This document shows, piece after piece, positions 5,173-12,828 of a stretch of 17,358 nucleotides of DNA. The notes beneath the pieces are model-generated. The model searched no databases and had not been told where the DNA came from. It saw only the letters and a list, made by a program, of their open reading frames with translations. Origin of the DNA: Candidatus Omnitrophota bacterium (lineage in GTDB: Bacteria > Omnitrophota > Gorgyraeia > Gygaellales > Profunditerraquicolaceae). Positions within the stretch are counted from its first letter, which is position 1. Each line of letters begins with the position of its first letter. The stretch spans positions 1 to 17,358 of the forward strand of contig JAQUAP010000025.1 in assembly GCA_028687205.1 (NCBI GenBank), read 5' to 3'. Both the position numbers and the translations under genes were made by a program.

Positions 5173-7539
5173 TTATTTGCCGCCCTGCCTAAGCCGGCTA
5201 AGCCGCTCCTCGGCATATTTAGACTCCTGGACGTTCATCTTTAGTATCCTATTATAGGTATCCAGGGCCGCTACCCTATCTCCTCTATCCTCGTAAATCT
5301 GGCCTAACCTGAGCAGGGCGCTTACAGCCAGGTCATCCCCCTGGTCGGCTAGCCTGACTACTTCCAGATACTCTTTGATTGCCTCATCCAGCTTAGCTTT
5401 GCTCTCCAGGATCTCGGCTATTTTAAGGTGGATGCCGGCTAACTCCTGCGCCGCAGCTCCTTGCAGGCCCTTACGGTAATAATCCAGGCTGTTATCGTAA
5501 TCGCCTGTTTTAAAAAATACTCCGGCCATCGCCACCGCTGCCTTGGACTTGATATCAGGCCTGTTCGAATCCAGGGCTTTCTTAAGCTCATCCAGGGCTT
5601 CTTGCGTCTGCGCCCCCTCAGCAAGGATCAAGCCCAGGGCATAATAGGCATCGGCTAATAAATCGCTTTTAGGAAAATCCTGGACCAGCGACAGGAAATA
5701 CCTGGCTGCTAAGGCCGGCTCATTATGCTGGTAATAATACCTGCCCAGCCACCAGATAATCTCGGGAGTAAAATTGGCGTCAGGATATTTTGAACGCAAG
5801 GCCTTAAATCTCTTCAAGGCCTCTTCTTCTTCTCCTGATTGATAAAAACAATCCGCTATCCCATATTCGGCTTTTTGCGCCAGTTCCATATCCTGGCCGG
5901 AGGCTTTAATGACCTCTTTAAAGGCCTGCCGGGCAGCCGCATAATCTTCCAGGTTATAGAAACAATCCCCTAAAAGATAAAGCGCTTTAGGCCTTAAATC
6001 GCTCTCTTTAAACTCATTTTGGAATTTCCTGAGGGTATCTTTACAGGAATGATAATCCTCTTGCTTAAAATAAGCTAAGCCAAGCGTGTAGGCAGCGTTA
6101 TCCAGCAGTTTAGACGCGGGAAATTTCTTCTCCAGGCCAGCCAGGGCTGAAATCGCCTCCTCATAACGGGAATCTTTTAGGTATACCGCGCCTAATTGAT
6201 ACTGGGCATAATCGCTATAAGAAGCATCGGGGTAAGCCTTTAATACCGCCTGGTATGAATTTTGCGCTTTTTTATAATCGCCGGAATCCTGGTAAATATC
6301 TCCTACCTGGCAGAGGCTACTGATTTTCAGCGCCGTATCATTGGTGGTAGCGGCAACCTTTTGGAATTCTTTGATGGCCTGCTTAAGGTCTCCCTGTTTT
6401 AACCAGGACCAGCTTAAATTATAATATAATTTATCGATTGTCTGGCCGGAAAGGCCTTGGAGGTCTACCCTGGAGAGCGCCTCCTGATATGCCCGGGATG
6501 CCTGCGCGTAATCCGCTAAATTATAAAAAGCATCTGCCCTGCCGATGTAGGCCTGGGCTAAAATTAAAGGGTCGCCGCTAACGGATAATATCTGTTCATA
6601 TAATTTCTTGGCTTCATTTACCCGGTTAGTGTCCATAAAGAGCACGGCTTTACCTAACCATAGGATATCCCGGCTCCTTTTTTCCAGGGACTCCTCTCTT
6701 ATCAACCAGAAAATGTCCTCCGCTTCCTTATAATGTTTTAATTTAAGATACGCCCAGGCCAGGTCCAGTCTAATCAGCGCCTGCATTTTTTCATCGGGGC
6801 TGTTAGCCAGGGCCTTGGAATAGGCGTTGATAGCTTCGCTAAAATTACCCAGATAATAATCCGCTTCCCCTAAATAAAAATAGAGATAGGAGCTACGCAG
6901 GCTGTCTTTAGAGAAGAGCTTCAGAGTCGGGCCTATACGCCTCTTAAGCGTAGCGTAGTCCTTTAAGTTATATAAACATTCTATGATTTTAAACGCGGCG
7001 TCTTTGGCTTGCGGTTCCTGGGGAAATTTTTCTACCAGGGCCTTAAAATAACCCAGGGCATCCCGGAATTTACGCTCCTGGAATAAAGACCAGCCTACAG
7101 AATAATAGGCCAGCGGCGCGTAGGAAGACTTGGGGAATTCCCTGATTATATTCTTATAATAAGCGGTTGCCTGGGTAAAGTTATCACCTTTAAAATTAAC
7201 TTCCGCCATCCAATAATAAAGAGCGTCCTTAATACTTTCCGCTTGGGGGTCTTTTAAGAGCGCTTCAAATTTGGCTAAGGCCTCCATAAATTTATTCTGG
7301 TGGAAATAGCACTCTCCGACCAGCAGCTCCGCCTCTTTAGCCTTGGAAGAACCCGGGTAATCATGCAAAAAGCGCTCCAGGAGCCCGAGGCTTACCTCAT
7401 AAAAACCATCCTCAAAGGCCTTCTTAGCCATAAAAAGCGTCTCTTCCTCCTTGAGGTTAGTAGTTATTTCCTGGGCGGCTAACCGCGATAACGAAAACAA
7501 TACCAGCAGAATAACCGAAAGCACTCTTATTTTATTCAT
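5173..7539 (-). CDS. Large exported tetratricopeptide-repeat (TPR) protein
   Basis: The protein has 788 residues. Residues 1-22 are a signal peptide (MNKIR, hydrophobic core, LAA cleavage site, next residue Gln), with no lipobox cysteine, so it should be periplasmic rather than a lipoprotein. The rest, from about residue 33 to the end, is a nearly continuous array of about 34-38-residue TPR units with recurring 'Y..A...F...L..FP.S..A..A.Y.LG..Y....Y..A...F' patterns, roughly twenty copies. Many units are of the BamD/YbgF (CpoB) style, in which each repeat ends in a 'yP.s' turn. TPR solenoids are protein-protein scaffolds, so an envelope scaffold is likely but the partner is unknown. The gene starts 2 nt after the uvrA stop with only a weak ribosome site, so it is expressed from the same transcript. 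No enzymatic domain is visible. Confidence 0.85.
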   Translation of the reverse strand: MNKIRVLSVILLVLFSLSRLAAQEITTNLKEEETLFMAKKAFEDGFYEVSLGLLERFLHDYPGSSKAKEAELLVGECYFHQNKFMEALAKFEALLKDPQAESIKDALYYWMAEVNFKGDNFTQATAYYKNIIREFPKSSYAPLAYYSVGWSLFQERKFRDALGYFKALVEKFPQEPQAKDAAFKIIECLYNLKDYATLKRRIGPTLKLFSKDSLRSSYLYFYLGEADYYLGNFSEAINAYSKALANSPDEKMQALIRLDLAWAYLKLKHYKEAEDIFWLIREESLEKRSRDILWLGKAVLFMDTNRVNEAKKLYEQILSVSGDPLILAQAYIGRADAFYNLADYAQASRAYQEALSRVDLQGLSGQTIDKLYYNLSWSWLKQGDLKQAIKEFQKVAATTNDTALKISSLCQVGDIYQDSGDYKKAQNSYQAVLKAYPDASYSDYAQYQLGAVYLKDSRYEEAISALAGLEKKFPASKLLDNAAYTLGLAYFKQEDYHSCKDTLRKFQNEFKESDLRPKALYLLGDCFYNLEDYAAARQAFKEVIKASGQDMELAQKAEYGIADCFYQSGEEEEALKRFKALRSKYPDANFTPEIIWWLGRYYYQHNEPALAARYFLSLVQDFPKSDLLADAYYALGLILAEGAQTQEALDELKKALDSNRPDIKSKAAVAMAGVFFKTGDYDNSLDYYRKGLQGAAAQELAGIHLKIAEILESKAKLDEAIKEYLEVVRLADQGDDLAVSALLRLGQIYEDRGDRVAALDTYNRILKMNVQESKYAEERLSRLRQGGK

Positions 7540-7541
7540 CT

Positions 7542-10328
7542 TTAAGCTATTAATGCCTTTTTTAAAAACTGCGCGGTGTAGGATCTTTGATTATGGATAA
7601 GTTCTTCCGGGCTGCTGGAAGCGACCAGCTCTCCTCCCTTATCTCCGCCTTCCGGCCCTAAGTCAATGATGTAATCCACGCTCTTAATCACCTCCAGGTT
7701 ATGCTCGATAACAACCACGGTATTGCCTTTATCAACCAGGCGCTGCAAGACATTGATTAATTTGGCTACATCGGCAAAATGTAAGCCCGTGGTCGGCTCA
7801 TCAAGTATGTAAAGCGTATTGCCGGTTGCGCGCTTGCTTAACTCGCTGGAAAGCTTAATCCTCTGCGCCTCGCCGCCGGAGAGAGTAGTGGCAGACTGGC
7901 CGAGTTGAATATAGCCTAAACCCACATCATAAAGATAAGCCAGCGTATTATTTATTTTCGGGATATTGCTGAACAACTCCCGGGCCTCCTCTACGGTCAT
8001 CTCCAAAACCTGGGCGATAGATTTACCCTTATACTTTACCCCTAAGGTTGCCTCGTTAAACCGCAGGCCTTTACAGATATCGCATTTTACATAGACATCC
8101 GGCAGAAAATGCATTTCAATCTTTTTTATCCCGTCGCCCATACAGGCCTCGCAGCGGCCGCCCTTGACATTAAAAGAAAATCTCCCCGGGCGATACCCGC
8201 GCACGCGCGATTCAGGGAGCCGGCTGAAGATATCGCGGATATGGTTAAAAACGCCTGTATAAGTAGCGGGATTAGAGCGCGGGGTCCGGCCGATCGCAGA
8301 CTGGTCCACCTCAATAACTTTATCAATAAGCTCCGCTCCGTTGATCTTCTTAAAAAGGCCGGGTTTTTCTTTTGACTTGTAAATTTTTTGCGCCAGGGCC
8401 CGGTAGAGTATCTCGTCAATAAGCGTGGACTTTCCCGAGCCGGATACGCCGGTAACGCCGATAAAAGTGCCTAAAGGAAACCTGACATCGATATTTCTAA
8501 GATTGTGTTCGCCGGCTCCTTTTATCTCAAGGAACTTTTTATCCCGCCAGCTCCTTCTTGAGGCAGGCAGTTCTATTTTTAATTCCTTTCTCAGGTATTT
8601 AGCCGTCAGGGATTGCCTGTCTTTTAAGAGCGCATCCTTAGTCCCTGAGAAGACGACCTCTCCGCCATGCCTGCCTGCGCCGGGGCCTAAATCTACGATG
8701 TAATCGGCGCTGCGTATGGTCGCCTCGTCATGCTCGACTACCAGCAGGGTGTTGCCCAAGTCCCTTAATGCTTTAAGGGTGCTTAATAATTTAGCATTAT
8801 CCCGCTGATGTAGCCCGATACTCGGCTCATCCAACACATACAATACTCCGACCAGGCCTGAGCCGACCTGGGTGGCCAGGCGGATCCTCTGCGCCTCTCC
8901 TCCGGAAAGCGTAGCGCTCTTCCTGTCTAGAGTAAGATAGTCCAGCCCCACATCAATACAGAACCTTAGCTTCTGGACTATCTCCTTTAGGGCCTGGTAC
9001 GCGATCAATCTATCTTTGGCGTTTAATCCAAGGCTGCCAAAGAAGGCGTACGCCTCTTTGATAGACATCTGCGTTACTTCCCAGATATTCTTGCCGCTGA
9101 TCCTGACTGCCAGGCTCTCTTTTTTAAGCCGGGCGCCTTTACACGCCGGGCAGGCAGAGGAAGACATGAACCTGGAGATTTCTTCTTTCAGATAATCGCT
9201 TTCGCTTTGGCGAAAGAGCCTTTCCAAATGCGGGATTACCCCTTCAAACGGTTTATTCCCCACGACTTCCTCTGAACCATAAAGTATCGCCTGCTGGATA
9301 GTTTTGGGCAGTTTATTAAAGGGTGTATCCAAATCAAAATGCAGCTGGCTGGCTAACTCGCGGATAAGCCAGCGGTAATAAAGGATATACCCCCTGCCCC
9401 CTCTTTTCCACGCCGCAATCGCCCCTGCATTTATAGATTTGTTTTTATCGGGTATGACCAGGTCCGGGTCAAATTTAATCTTTGTCCCCAGCCCGTTACA
9501 CTCAAGGCAGGCGCCGTAAGGAGAATTAAACGAAAAAATGCGCGGCTCAACTTCCGCGTAATTTACCCCGCACTTAGGGCAGGCATATTGCTCGCTAAAA
9601 ACTGAATCCTGCCCGGCGCTGATAATCACCACGCCCTTACCTGCCTTTAACGCTGTCTCAACCGAATCCGTAAGCCTGCTTTTAATCCCCTCTTTTAAGG
9701 TCAGCCTGTCTACCACTACTTCTATATTATGGATTTTATATTTGGCCAACTTGATTTTCGCGGGCAGTTCATAAACCTTGCCGTCAACTCTGGCGCGCAC
9801 AAACCCGGATTTCTGGATCCCGGAAAATATATCCTTATACTCGCCCTTTCTTCCGCGCACCAGGGGCGCCAGGACCTGTATATCCGTACCGGGCGGTATA
9901 GACATTATTTTTGCAATAATCTCTTGGGCGCTCTGCCTTTCTATCGGCTGGCCGCAGTGGTAACAATAAATCCTGCCGATGCGGGCGAAAAGCAGCCTTA
10001 AATAATCGTAAATCTCCGTCTGGGTTGCCACGGTTGAGCGGGGGTTTGCGCCGGCTGACCGCTGTTCAATAGCGATGGTGGGAGAAAGGCCGGATATATA
10101 TTCTATGTCGGGCTTCTGCAGCTGCTCTAAGAACTGCCGGGCGTAACTGGAGAGGCTCTCTACAAAGCGGCGCTGGCCTTCGGCGTAGATAGTATCAAAG
10201 GCCAGGCTTGATTTACCCGAACCGGACAAACCGGTAATGACAATCAGGCTATTGCGCGGCAGCGTAAGGCTTATGTTTTTTAAGTTGTGCTCCCTGGCGC
10301 CGCGGATGATGATAGATTCACTTTGCAT
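7542..10328 (-). CDS. uvrA: UvrABC excinuclease subunit A (DNA damage recognition ATPase)
   Basis: The protein has 928 residues, close to the usual ~940. It has two ABC ATPase modules. Module 1 has Walker A GLSGSGKS (33-40), the insertion with zinc-binding CxxC pairs (about 250-253 and 273-276), signature LSGGEAQRIRLA (about 473) and Walker B VLDEPSIGLHQRD. Module 2 has Walker A GVSGSGKST (about 627), a second zinc module (CEAC about 725, CDIC about 748), signature LSGGEAQRIKL (about 813) and ILDEPTTGLHF. UvrA dimers scan DNA and load UvrB at bulky lesions in nucleotide-excision repair. All catalytic motifs are present and the N-terminus (IIIRGAREHNLKNI) is typical, which fixes the ATG at 10328. 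The ribosome site is weak. No SOS box was recognised in the 29-bp gap upstream. It lies between a membrane glycosyltransferase gene and a TPR gene, with no uvrB or uvrC in view. Confidence 0.98.
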   Translation of the reverse strand: MQSESIIIRGAREHNLKNISLTLPRNSLIVITGLSGSGKSSLAFDTIYAEGQRRFVESLSSYARQFLEQLQKPDIEYISGLSPTIAIEQRSAGANPRSTVATQTEIYDYLRLLFARIGRIYCYHCGQPIERQSAQEIIAKIMSIPPGTDIQVLAPLVRGRKGEYKDIFSGIQKSGFVRARVDGKVYELPAKIKLAKYKIHNIEVVVDRLTLKEGIKSRLTDSVETALKAGKGVVIISAGQDSVFSEQYACPKCGVNYAEVEPRIFSFNSPYGACLECNGLGTKIKFDPDLVIPDKNKSINAGAIAAWKRGGRGYILYYRWLIRELASQLHFDLDTPFNKLPKTIQQAILYGSEEVVGNKPFEGVIPHLERLFRQSESDYLKEEISRFMSSSACPACKGARLKKESLAVRISGKNIWEVTQMSIKEAYAFFGSLGLNAKDRLIAYQALKEIVQKLRFCIDVGLDYLTLDRKSATLSGGEAQRIRLATQVGSGLVGVLYVLDEPSIGLHQRDNAKLLSTLKALRDLGNTLLVVEHDEATIRSADYIVDLGPGAGRHGGEVVFSGTKDALLKDRQSLTAKYLRKELKIELPASRRSWRDKKFLEIKGAGEHNLRNIDVRFPLGTFIGVTGVSGSGKSTLIDEILYRALAQKIYKSKEKPGLFKKINGAELIDKVIEVDQSAIGRTPRSNPATYTGVFNHIRDIFSRLPESRVRGYRPGRFSFNVKGGRCEACMGDGIKKIEMHFLPDVYVKCDICKGLRFNEATLGVKYKGKSIAQVLEMTVEEARELFSNIPKINNTLAYLYDVGLGYIQLGQSATTLSGGEAQRIKLSSELSKRATGNTLYILDEPTTGLHFADVAKLINVLQRLVDKGNTVVVIEHNLEVIKSVDYIIDLGPEGGDKGGELVASSSPEELIHNQRSYTAQFLKKALIA

Positions 10329-10357
10329 GCTTAATCTTTTTTTGTCGGTTAATATTA

Positions 10358-11560
10358 TTAATTAAAAGGGATGATCTGTTTAGCCTTAAGCAGGAAAAAG
10401 CTTGTGGGGTCATAAATACCCTTTGCGATAAACAGATTATAAAAATTAAAACAATCAAAAAGCACCAATACCATTACCAAAACAAAAGTTAATTTCATAT
10501 GCCCTTGCCGCGGGCAAACCCTCCGAGCCAGGCTATTGAGCATAAGCAGGGAGAAGAGGCGCAGCGGCGTATCTAAAATAATCACATAACGCACGTTTTT
10601 CATAAAGACGCTGAATAAAATAAAGGTGAGCAAAAAAACGAATATAAAATATAAGGCCAGGGCGTCTTCCTCCCTCTGTAAAAAAAAGCTAAAGATAAAA
10701 CCGATAGCTAAAATAACCACCCACGGAGAAAGCAGCATATAATCTATCAAGTAACGGTACCATGGCCCGGAACAGAATAAAGTGGCGTAAGAAGCGGGTT
10801 GGGGATGGCCGAAGAGGATTTTAAGGGTATCCGACATGTAGGGAAAACACCCGAGAGCCAGGTAAGCCAGGCCCGTAAAGATAAGCGGGAGGAATAAAAG
10901 CGCGGTGATTGCTTTCAGGCCCGTTTTTTTCCCATAGATAAACCTCTCGGCTAGAAAATAGAGCAGAAAAACAATAACCAATAATACGGAAGTTTCTTTG
11001 ATTAAAATACTGCCGATATATACGGCAACAAAAAGAATAAATTTTAACCTGCCCCTGTTTTTTAAGTAATCCCAGAACAACCAGATTGATAAAATGGAAA
11101 ATAAATTTAGCGTACTCTCCATAAGCGCCCTCCTGGCCATGGCCATTTGGAGCGGTGAAAAGGCCAGCAGGATTACCAATAACAGGGCAAGCTGTTCACC
11201 CAGGTATTTTCTGGCGAAATAATACGAAAACCCTAAAAAAAGCGCGTAGGAGAATAGTGAGAGGAAGGCTAAATTTATAAATGAATAACCCGCTATTTTT
11301 AACCAGGCCGCGGATAACATGATGAAACCGACCCTGAGCGGATTAGGATTAAACCAATGCGCCTCGTCCTGGACAAATCCCTGAAAAATAGCGCTAAAAC
11401 CGCTCAGTCCTTTTTCAGCGATGTAAGCGGCATACCTCAAGTAACATCCTTCGTCGGCGCCCGGGAAAAAACGCACCTGCCCGAAAGTAACCAGAACCAA
11501 GGTTACGGCCAGAAGAATAATTAATGCTAAAATCAGCCTGTAGGTTGACTGTGTCGCCAT
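10358..11560 (-). CDS. GT-C family integral-membrane glycosyltransferase (ArnT/PMT-like)
   Basis: The protein has 400 residues and about ten hydrophobic membrane helices spread along the chain. After the first helix (about 8-26) comes a periplasmic loop with PGADEGCYLRYA (Asp36-Glu37), the acidic motif expected in the first loop of GT-C enzymes that use polyprenyl-phosphate sugars. A later 'MARRALMESTLNLFSI' segment (about 143-158) resembles the region after the second acidic site of ArnT/PMT proteins. Such enzymes move a sugar from a lipid carrier to lipid A, protein or another glycan on the outer face of the inner membrane. Donor and acceptor cannot be told from sequence. It is shorter than ArnT (~550) and lacks a C-terminal periplasmic domain. 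The upstream 77 bp hold a strong stem-loop and no clear ribosome site or promoter. Confidence 0.75.
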   Translation of the reverse strand: MATQSTYRLILALIILLAVTLVLVTFGQVRFFPGADEGCYLRYAAYIAEKGLSGFSAIFQGFVQDEAHWFNPNPLRVGFIMLSAAWLKIAGYSFINLAFLSLFSYALFLGFSYYFARKYLGEQLALLLVILLAFSPLQMAMARRALMESTLNLFSILSIWLFWDYLKNRGRLKFILFVAVYIGSILIKETSVLLVIVFLLYFLAERFIYGKKTGLKAITALLFLPLIFTGLAYLALGCFPYMSDTLKILFGHPQPASYATLFCSGPWYRYLIDYMLLSPWVVILAIGFIFSFFLQREEDALALYFIFVFLLTFILFSVFMKNVRYVIILDTPLRLFSLLMLNSLARRVCPRQGHMKLTFVLVMVLVLFDCFNFYNLFIAKGIYDPTSFFLLKAKQIIPFN

Positions 11561-11574
11561 AAGCTATGTTTGGC

Positions 11575-11622
11575 GAAGCCCCTGTAAACTTTTTTAGTCA
11601 AAATTAAATTTACAGGGGCTTC
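11575..11622. terminator. 14-bp perfect stem-loop between the small basic protein and the glycosyltransferase
   Basis: GAAGCCCCTGTAAA (11575-11588) and TTTACAGGGGCTTC (11609-11622) are exact inverted copies separated by 20 nt of AT-rich loop. On the plus strand the stem runs directly into TCTTTTT, the form of an intrinsic terminator. On the minus strand, where the genes lie, no T-run follows the stem. It starts 15 nt after the stop of the small basic protein gene on the minus strand, so it may be a mRNA 3'-end or processing hairpin for that gene, or partial insulation before the glycosyltransferase gene. Confidence 0.6.
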
Positions 11623-11637
11623 TCTTTTTACCAGTTC

Positions 11638-11877
11638 TTATCTTTTTTTCTTTTTACCGCCTCTTTTCATCTTGGCGCAGGAAACATCACCCTTTTTGTC
11701 CAAGAAATAAAGGTAACCCTCTTTTCTCTTGATGCCGCATTTGGCTACCTTCTTTGGGCTGCCTCCTTTTTTCGCGCCCCTGGCCATTTTGGCACAGGAG
11801 ACGTCACCTTGCTTGTCAATGTAATAGAGGAAACCCTTCGCTCTCTTTACTCCGAGTTTCACCAATTTTTCTGCCAT
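11638..11877 (-). CDS. Small basic two-repeat protein of unknown function
   Basis: The 79-residue protein is strongly basic (many Lys/Arg, few acids) and built from two copies of one unit: GVKRAKGFLYYIDKQGDVSC-AKMARG and GIKRKEGYLYFLDKKGDVSC-AKMKRG, each followed by a Lys/Gly tail. The shared pattern is G-[VI]-K-R-x-x-G-[FY]-L-Y-[YF]-[IL]-D-K-x-G-D-V-S-C-A-K-M-x-R-G. The unit looks like a beta hairpin with one conserved cysteine. I recall similar single-unit small proteins in uncultured bacteria and archaea but know no function. Nucleic-acid binding is suggested only by charge. There is no signal peptide. The ATG at 11877 is chosen because GGGGTGA (11886-11892) lies 8 nt before it. A GTG at 11889 is in frame but sits inside that ribosome site; using it would give 83 residues. 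The dehydrogenase gene ends about 45 nt upstream. Confidence 0.8.
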   Translation of the reverse strand: MAEKLVKLGVKRAKGFLYYIDKQGDVSCAKMARGAKKGGSPKKVAKCGIKRKEGYLYFLDKKGDVSCAKMKRGGKKKKR

Positions 11878-11885
11878 TTTCTGAT

Positions 11886-11892
11886 TCACCCC
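11886..11892 (-). promoter_or_regulatory. Ribosome binding site deciding the start of the small basic protein
   Basis: GGGGTGA on the minus strand, inside a run of six G, is 8 nt before the ATG at 11877. The in-frame GTG at 11887-11889 lies within this site and would have no proper spacing. Confidence 0.6.
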
Positions 11893-11923
11893 CCTTCTTA
11901 TCGTTAATTATCTGTTATTTTCA

Positions 11924-12745
11924 TCACGTGCCGATTTTTACCGGCCCCAGAATCTGCTTTAACATTGCTACCGCCGAGAGTACTGCTAAATAGCTTGTCT
12001 TAGGGTTATCCGGGTGCAAAATGTTTTCGGTGCGCGTTGTGATGTTGCCGGCGATAGATTCAACCCTTACCTCGTGTATGTTCCGGGTAACTTTGGGAGA
12101 AGCGATAATCCTGACCCTGGTCTTGTTGACGCCTACACCCGCCAGGCTTAATACTGCGGCAACATTGATATTTTGCGGAAAATATTTAACCGCCTCAGCC
12201 GCCTTTCCGAAGAACAAGACAGTATCTTTTTTCACTTTGCTCAAATTTATTCCCTTTGCTTCAATATACTTGACGCCTTTGAAAGAAGCCGGATTCTTAA
12301 CCGTGGTAAGGGTTACCTTTCTTATCCTGCCCATATTTGCCGCTTTTAATCCGTCGATACCGCAAAGGGCGCCGCTGGGAATATAAACCTTTGCGCGCTT
12401 ATTTTCAGCCAAGGCGGTTAATTGTGCTAAACGAATAGCCACTCCCCCCACGCTCATAATCATTACATCCCTGCCCATAGTTAAAGCGCGCTTTGCGATA
12501 TCCCAGGAAACCTTTGCCGATGCCGCCTCAATAATCAATCCTGAACCCCGCAATAACTGCTTCAGATTATCCGCAGCTACGGCAGGGGTGCGGAATAATT
12601 TTTGGGATAATCTCCTGGCCTTCTCCTTATCTATATCAAAAAGCGCAGAGAGCCGGGCCTGGCGGCTAAAATCCTTAACAATTACCCTGGCCAGGGAACT
12701 CCCGATTGCCCCGCAGCCGACAATTCCGATTTTTAGCTTATCCAT
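11924..12745 (-). CDS. nadX: L-aspartate dehydrogenase (NadX family)
   Basis: The protein has 273 residues, the family's normal length. An N-terminal Rossmann fold opens with KIGIVGCGAIGSSLA (GxGxxG about 10-15), followed by the DUF108/AspDH core: YIPSGALCGIDGLKAA (about 121-136), KYFPQNINVAA (about 187-197) and the RNIHEV motif with the probable catalytic His224. The family oxidises L-aspartate with NAD(P)+ to iminoaspartate, which quinolinate synthase (NadA) condenses on the way to NAD; it replaces the oxidase NadB. No nadA or nadC is in the window, so use in NAD synthesis is inferred from the family. The gene follows panC, separated by a 75-bp palindromic repeat, and I see no ribosome site before its ATG. 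The bases upstream are the repeat arm and a short AT stretch. The reverse reaction, making aspartate from oxaloacetate and ammonia, is also possible. Confidence 0.88.
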   Translation of the reverse strand: MDKLKIGIVGCGAIGSSLARVIVKDFSRQARLSALFDIDKEKARRLSQKLFRTPAVAADNLKQLLRGSGLIIEAASAKVSWDIAKRALTMGRDVMIMSVGGVAIRLAQLTALAENKRAKVYIPSGALCGIDGLKAANMGRIRKVTLTTVKNPASFKGVKYIEAKGINLSKVKKDTVLFFGKAAEAVKYFPQNINVAAVLSLAGVGVNKTRVRIIASPKVTRNIHEVRVESIAGNITTRTENILHPDNPKTSYLAVLSAVAMLKQILGPVKIGT

Positions 12746-12753
12746 ATTTAGTT

Positions 12754-12828
12754 AGGGACGGTTCTCAAGCCGAAGCAAAAGTGTCCCCTATGCGGGGACG
12801 CTTTCAGATTGAGTTGAGAACCGTCCCT
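12754..12828. repeat. Nested palindromic REP/MITE-like element at the end of panC
   Basis: The outer arms AGGGACGGTTCTCAA (12754-12768) and TTGAGAACCGTCCCT (12814-12828) are exact 15-bp inverted repeats. Inside is a second stem, AAAGTGTCCCC (12778-12788) against GGGGACGCTTT (12794-12804), 11 bp with one G-T pair and a 5-nt loop TATGC. The whole element could fold as a two-tier hairpin. The 'GGGACGGTTCTCAA' type of arm resembles short mobile palindromes that I recall near RAYT-type transposases in environmental bacteria; no transposase is present here. It covers the last 12 codons and stop of panC and reaches 9 bp from the next start codon. No second copy is in this window. Confidence 0.75.

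Noticed and set aside
5173..7539. Internal DNA repeats in the TPR gene as a tandem repeat array
   Set aside because: The similarity is at the protein level (degenerate TPR units); the DNA copies are too diverged to be a recent tandem array.
8109..8703. Open frames on both strands inside uvrA
   Set aside because: They overlap the second ATPase and zinc modules of an intact UvrA frame and show no recognisable domain or ribosome site.
12021..12386. Plus-strand open frame of 121 codons opposite the aspartate dehydrogenase
   Set aside because: It is the antisense of a conserved enzyme with intact motifs; no ribosome site or family likeness was seen.
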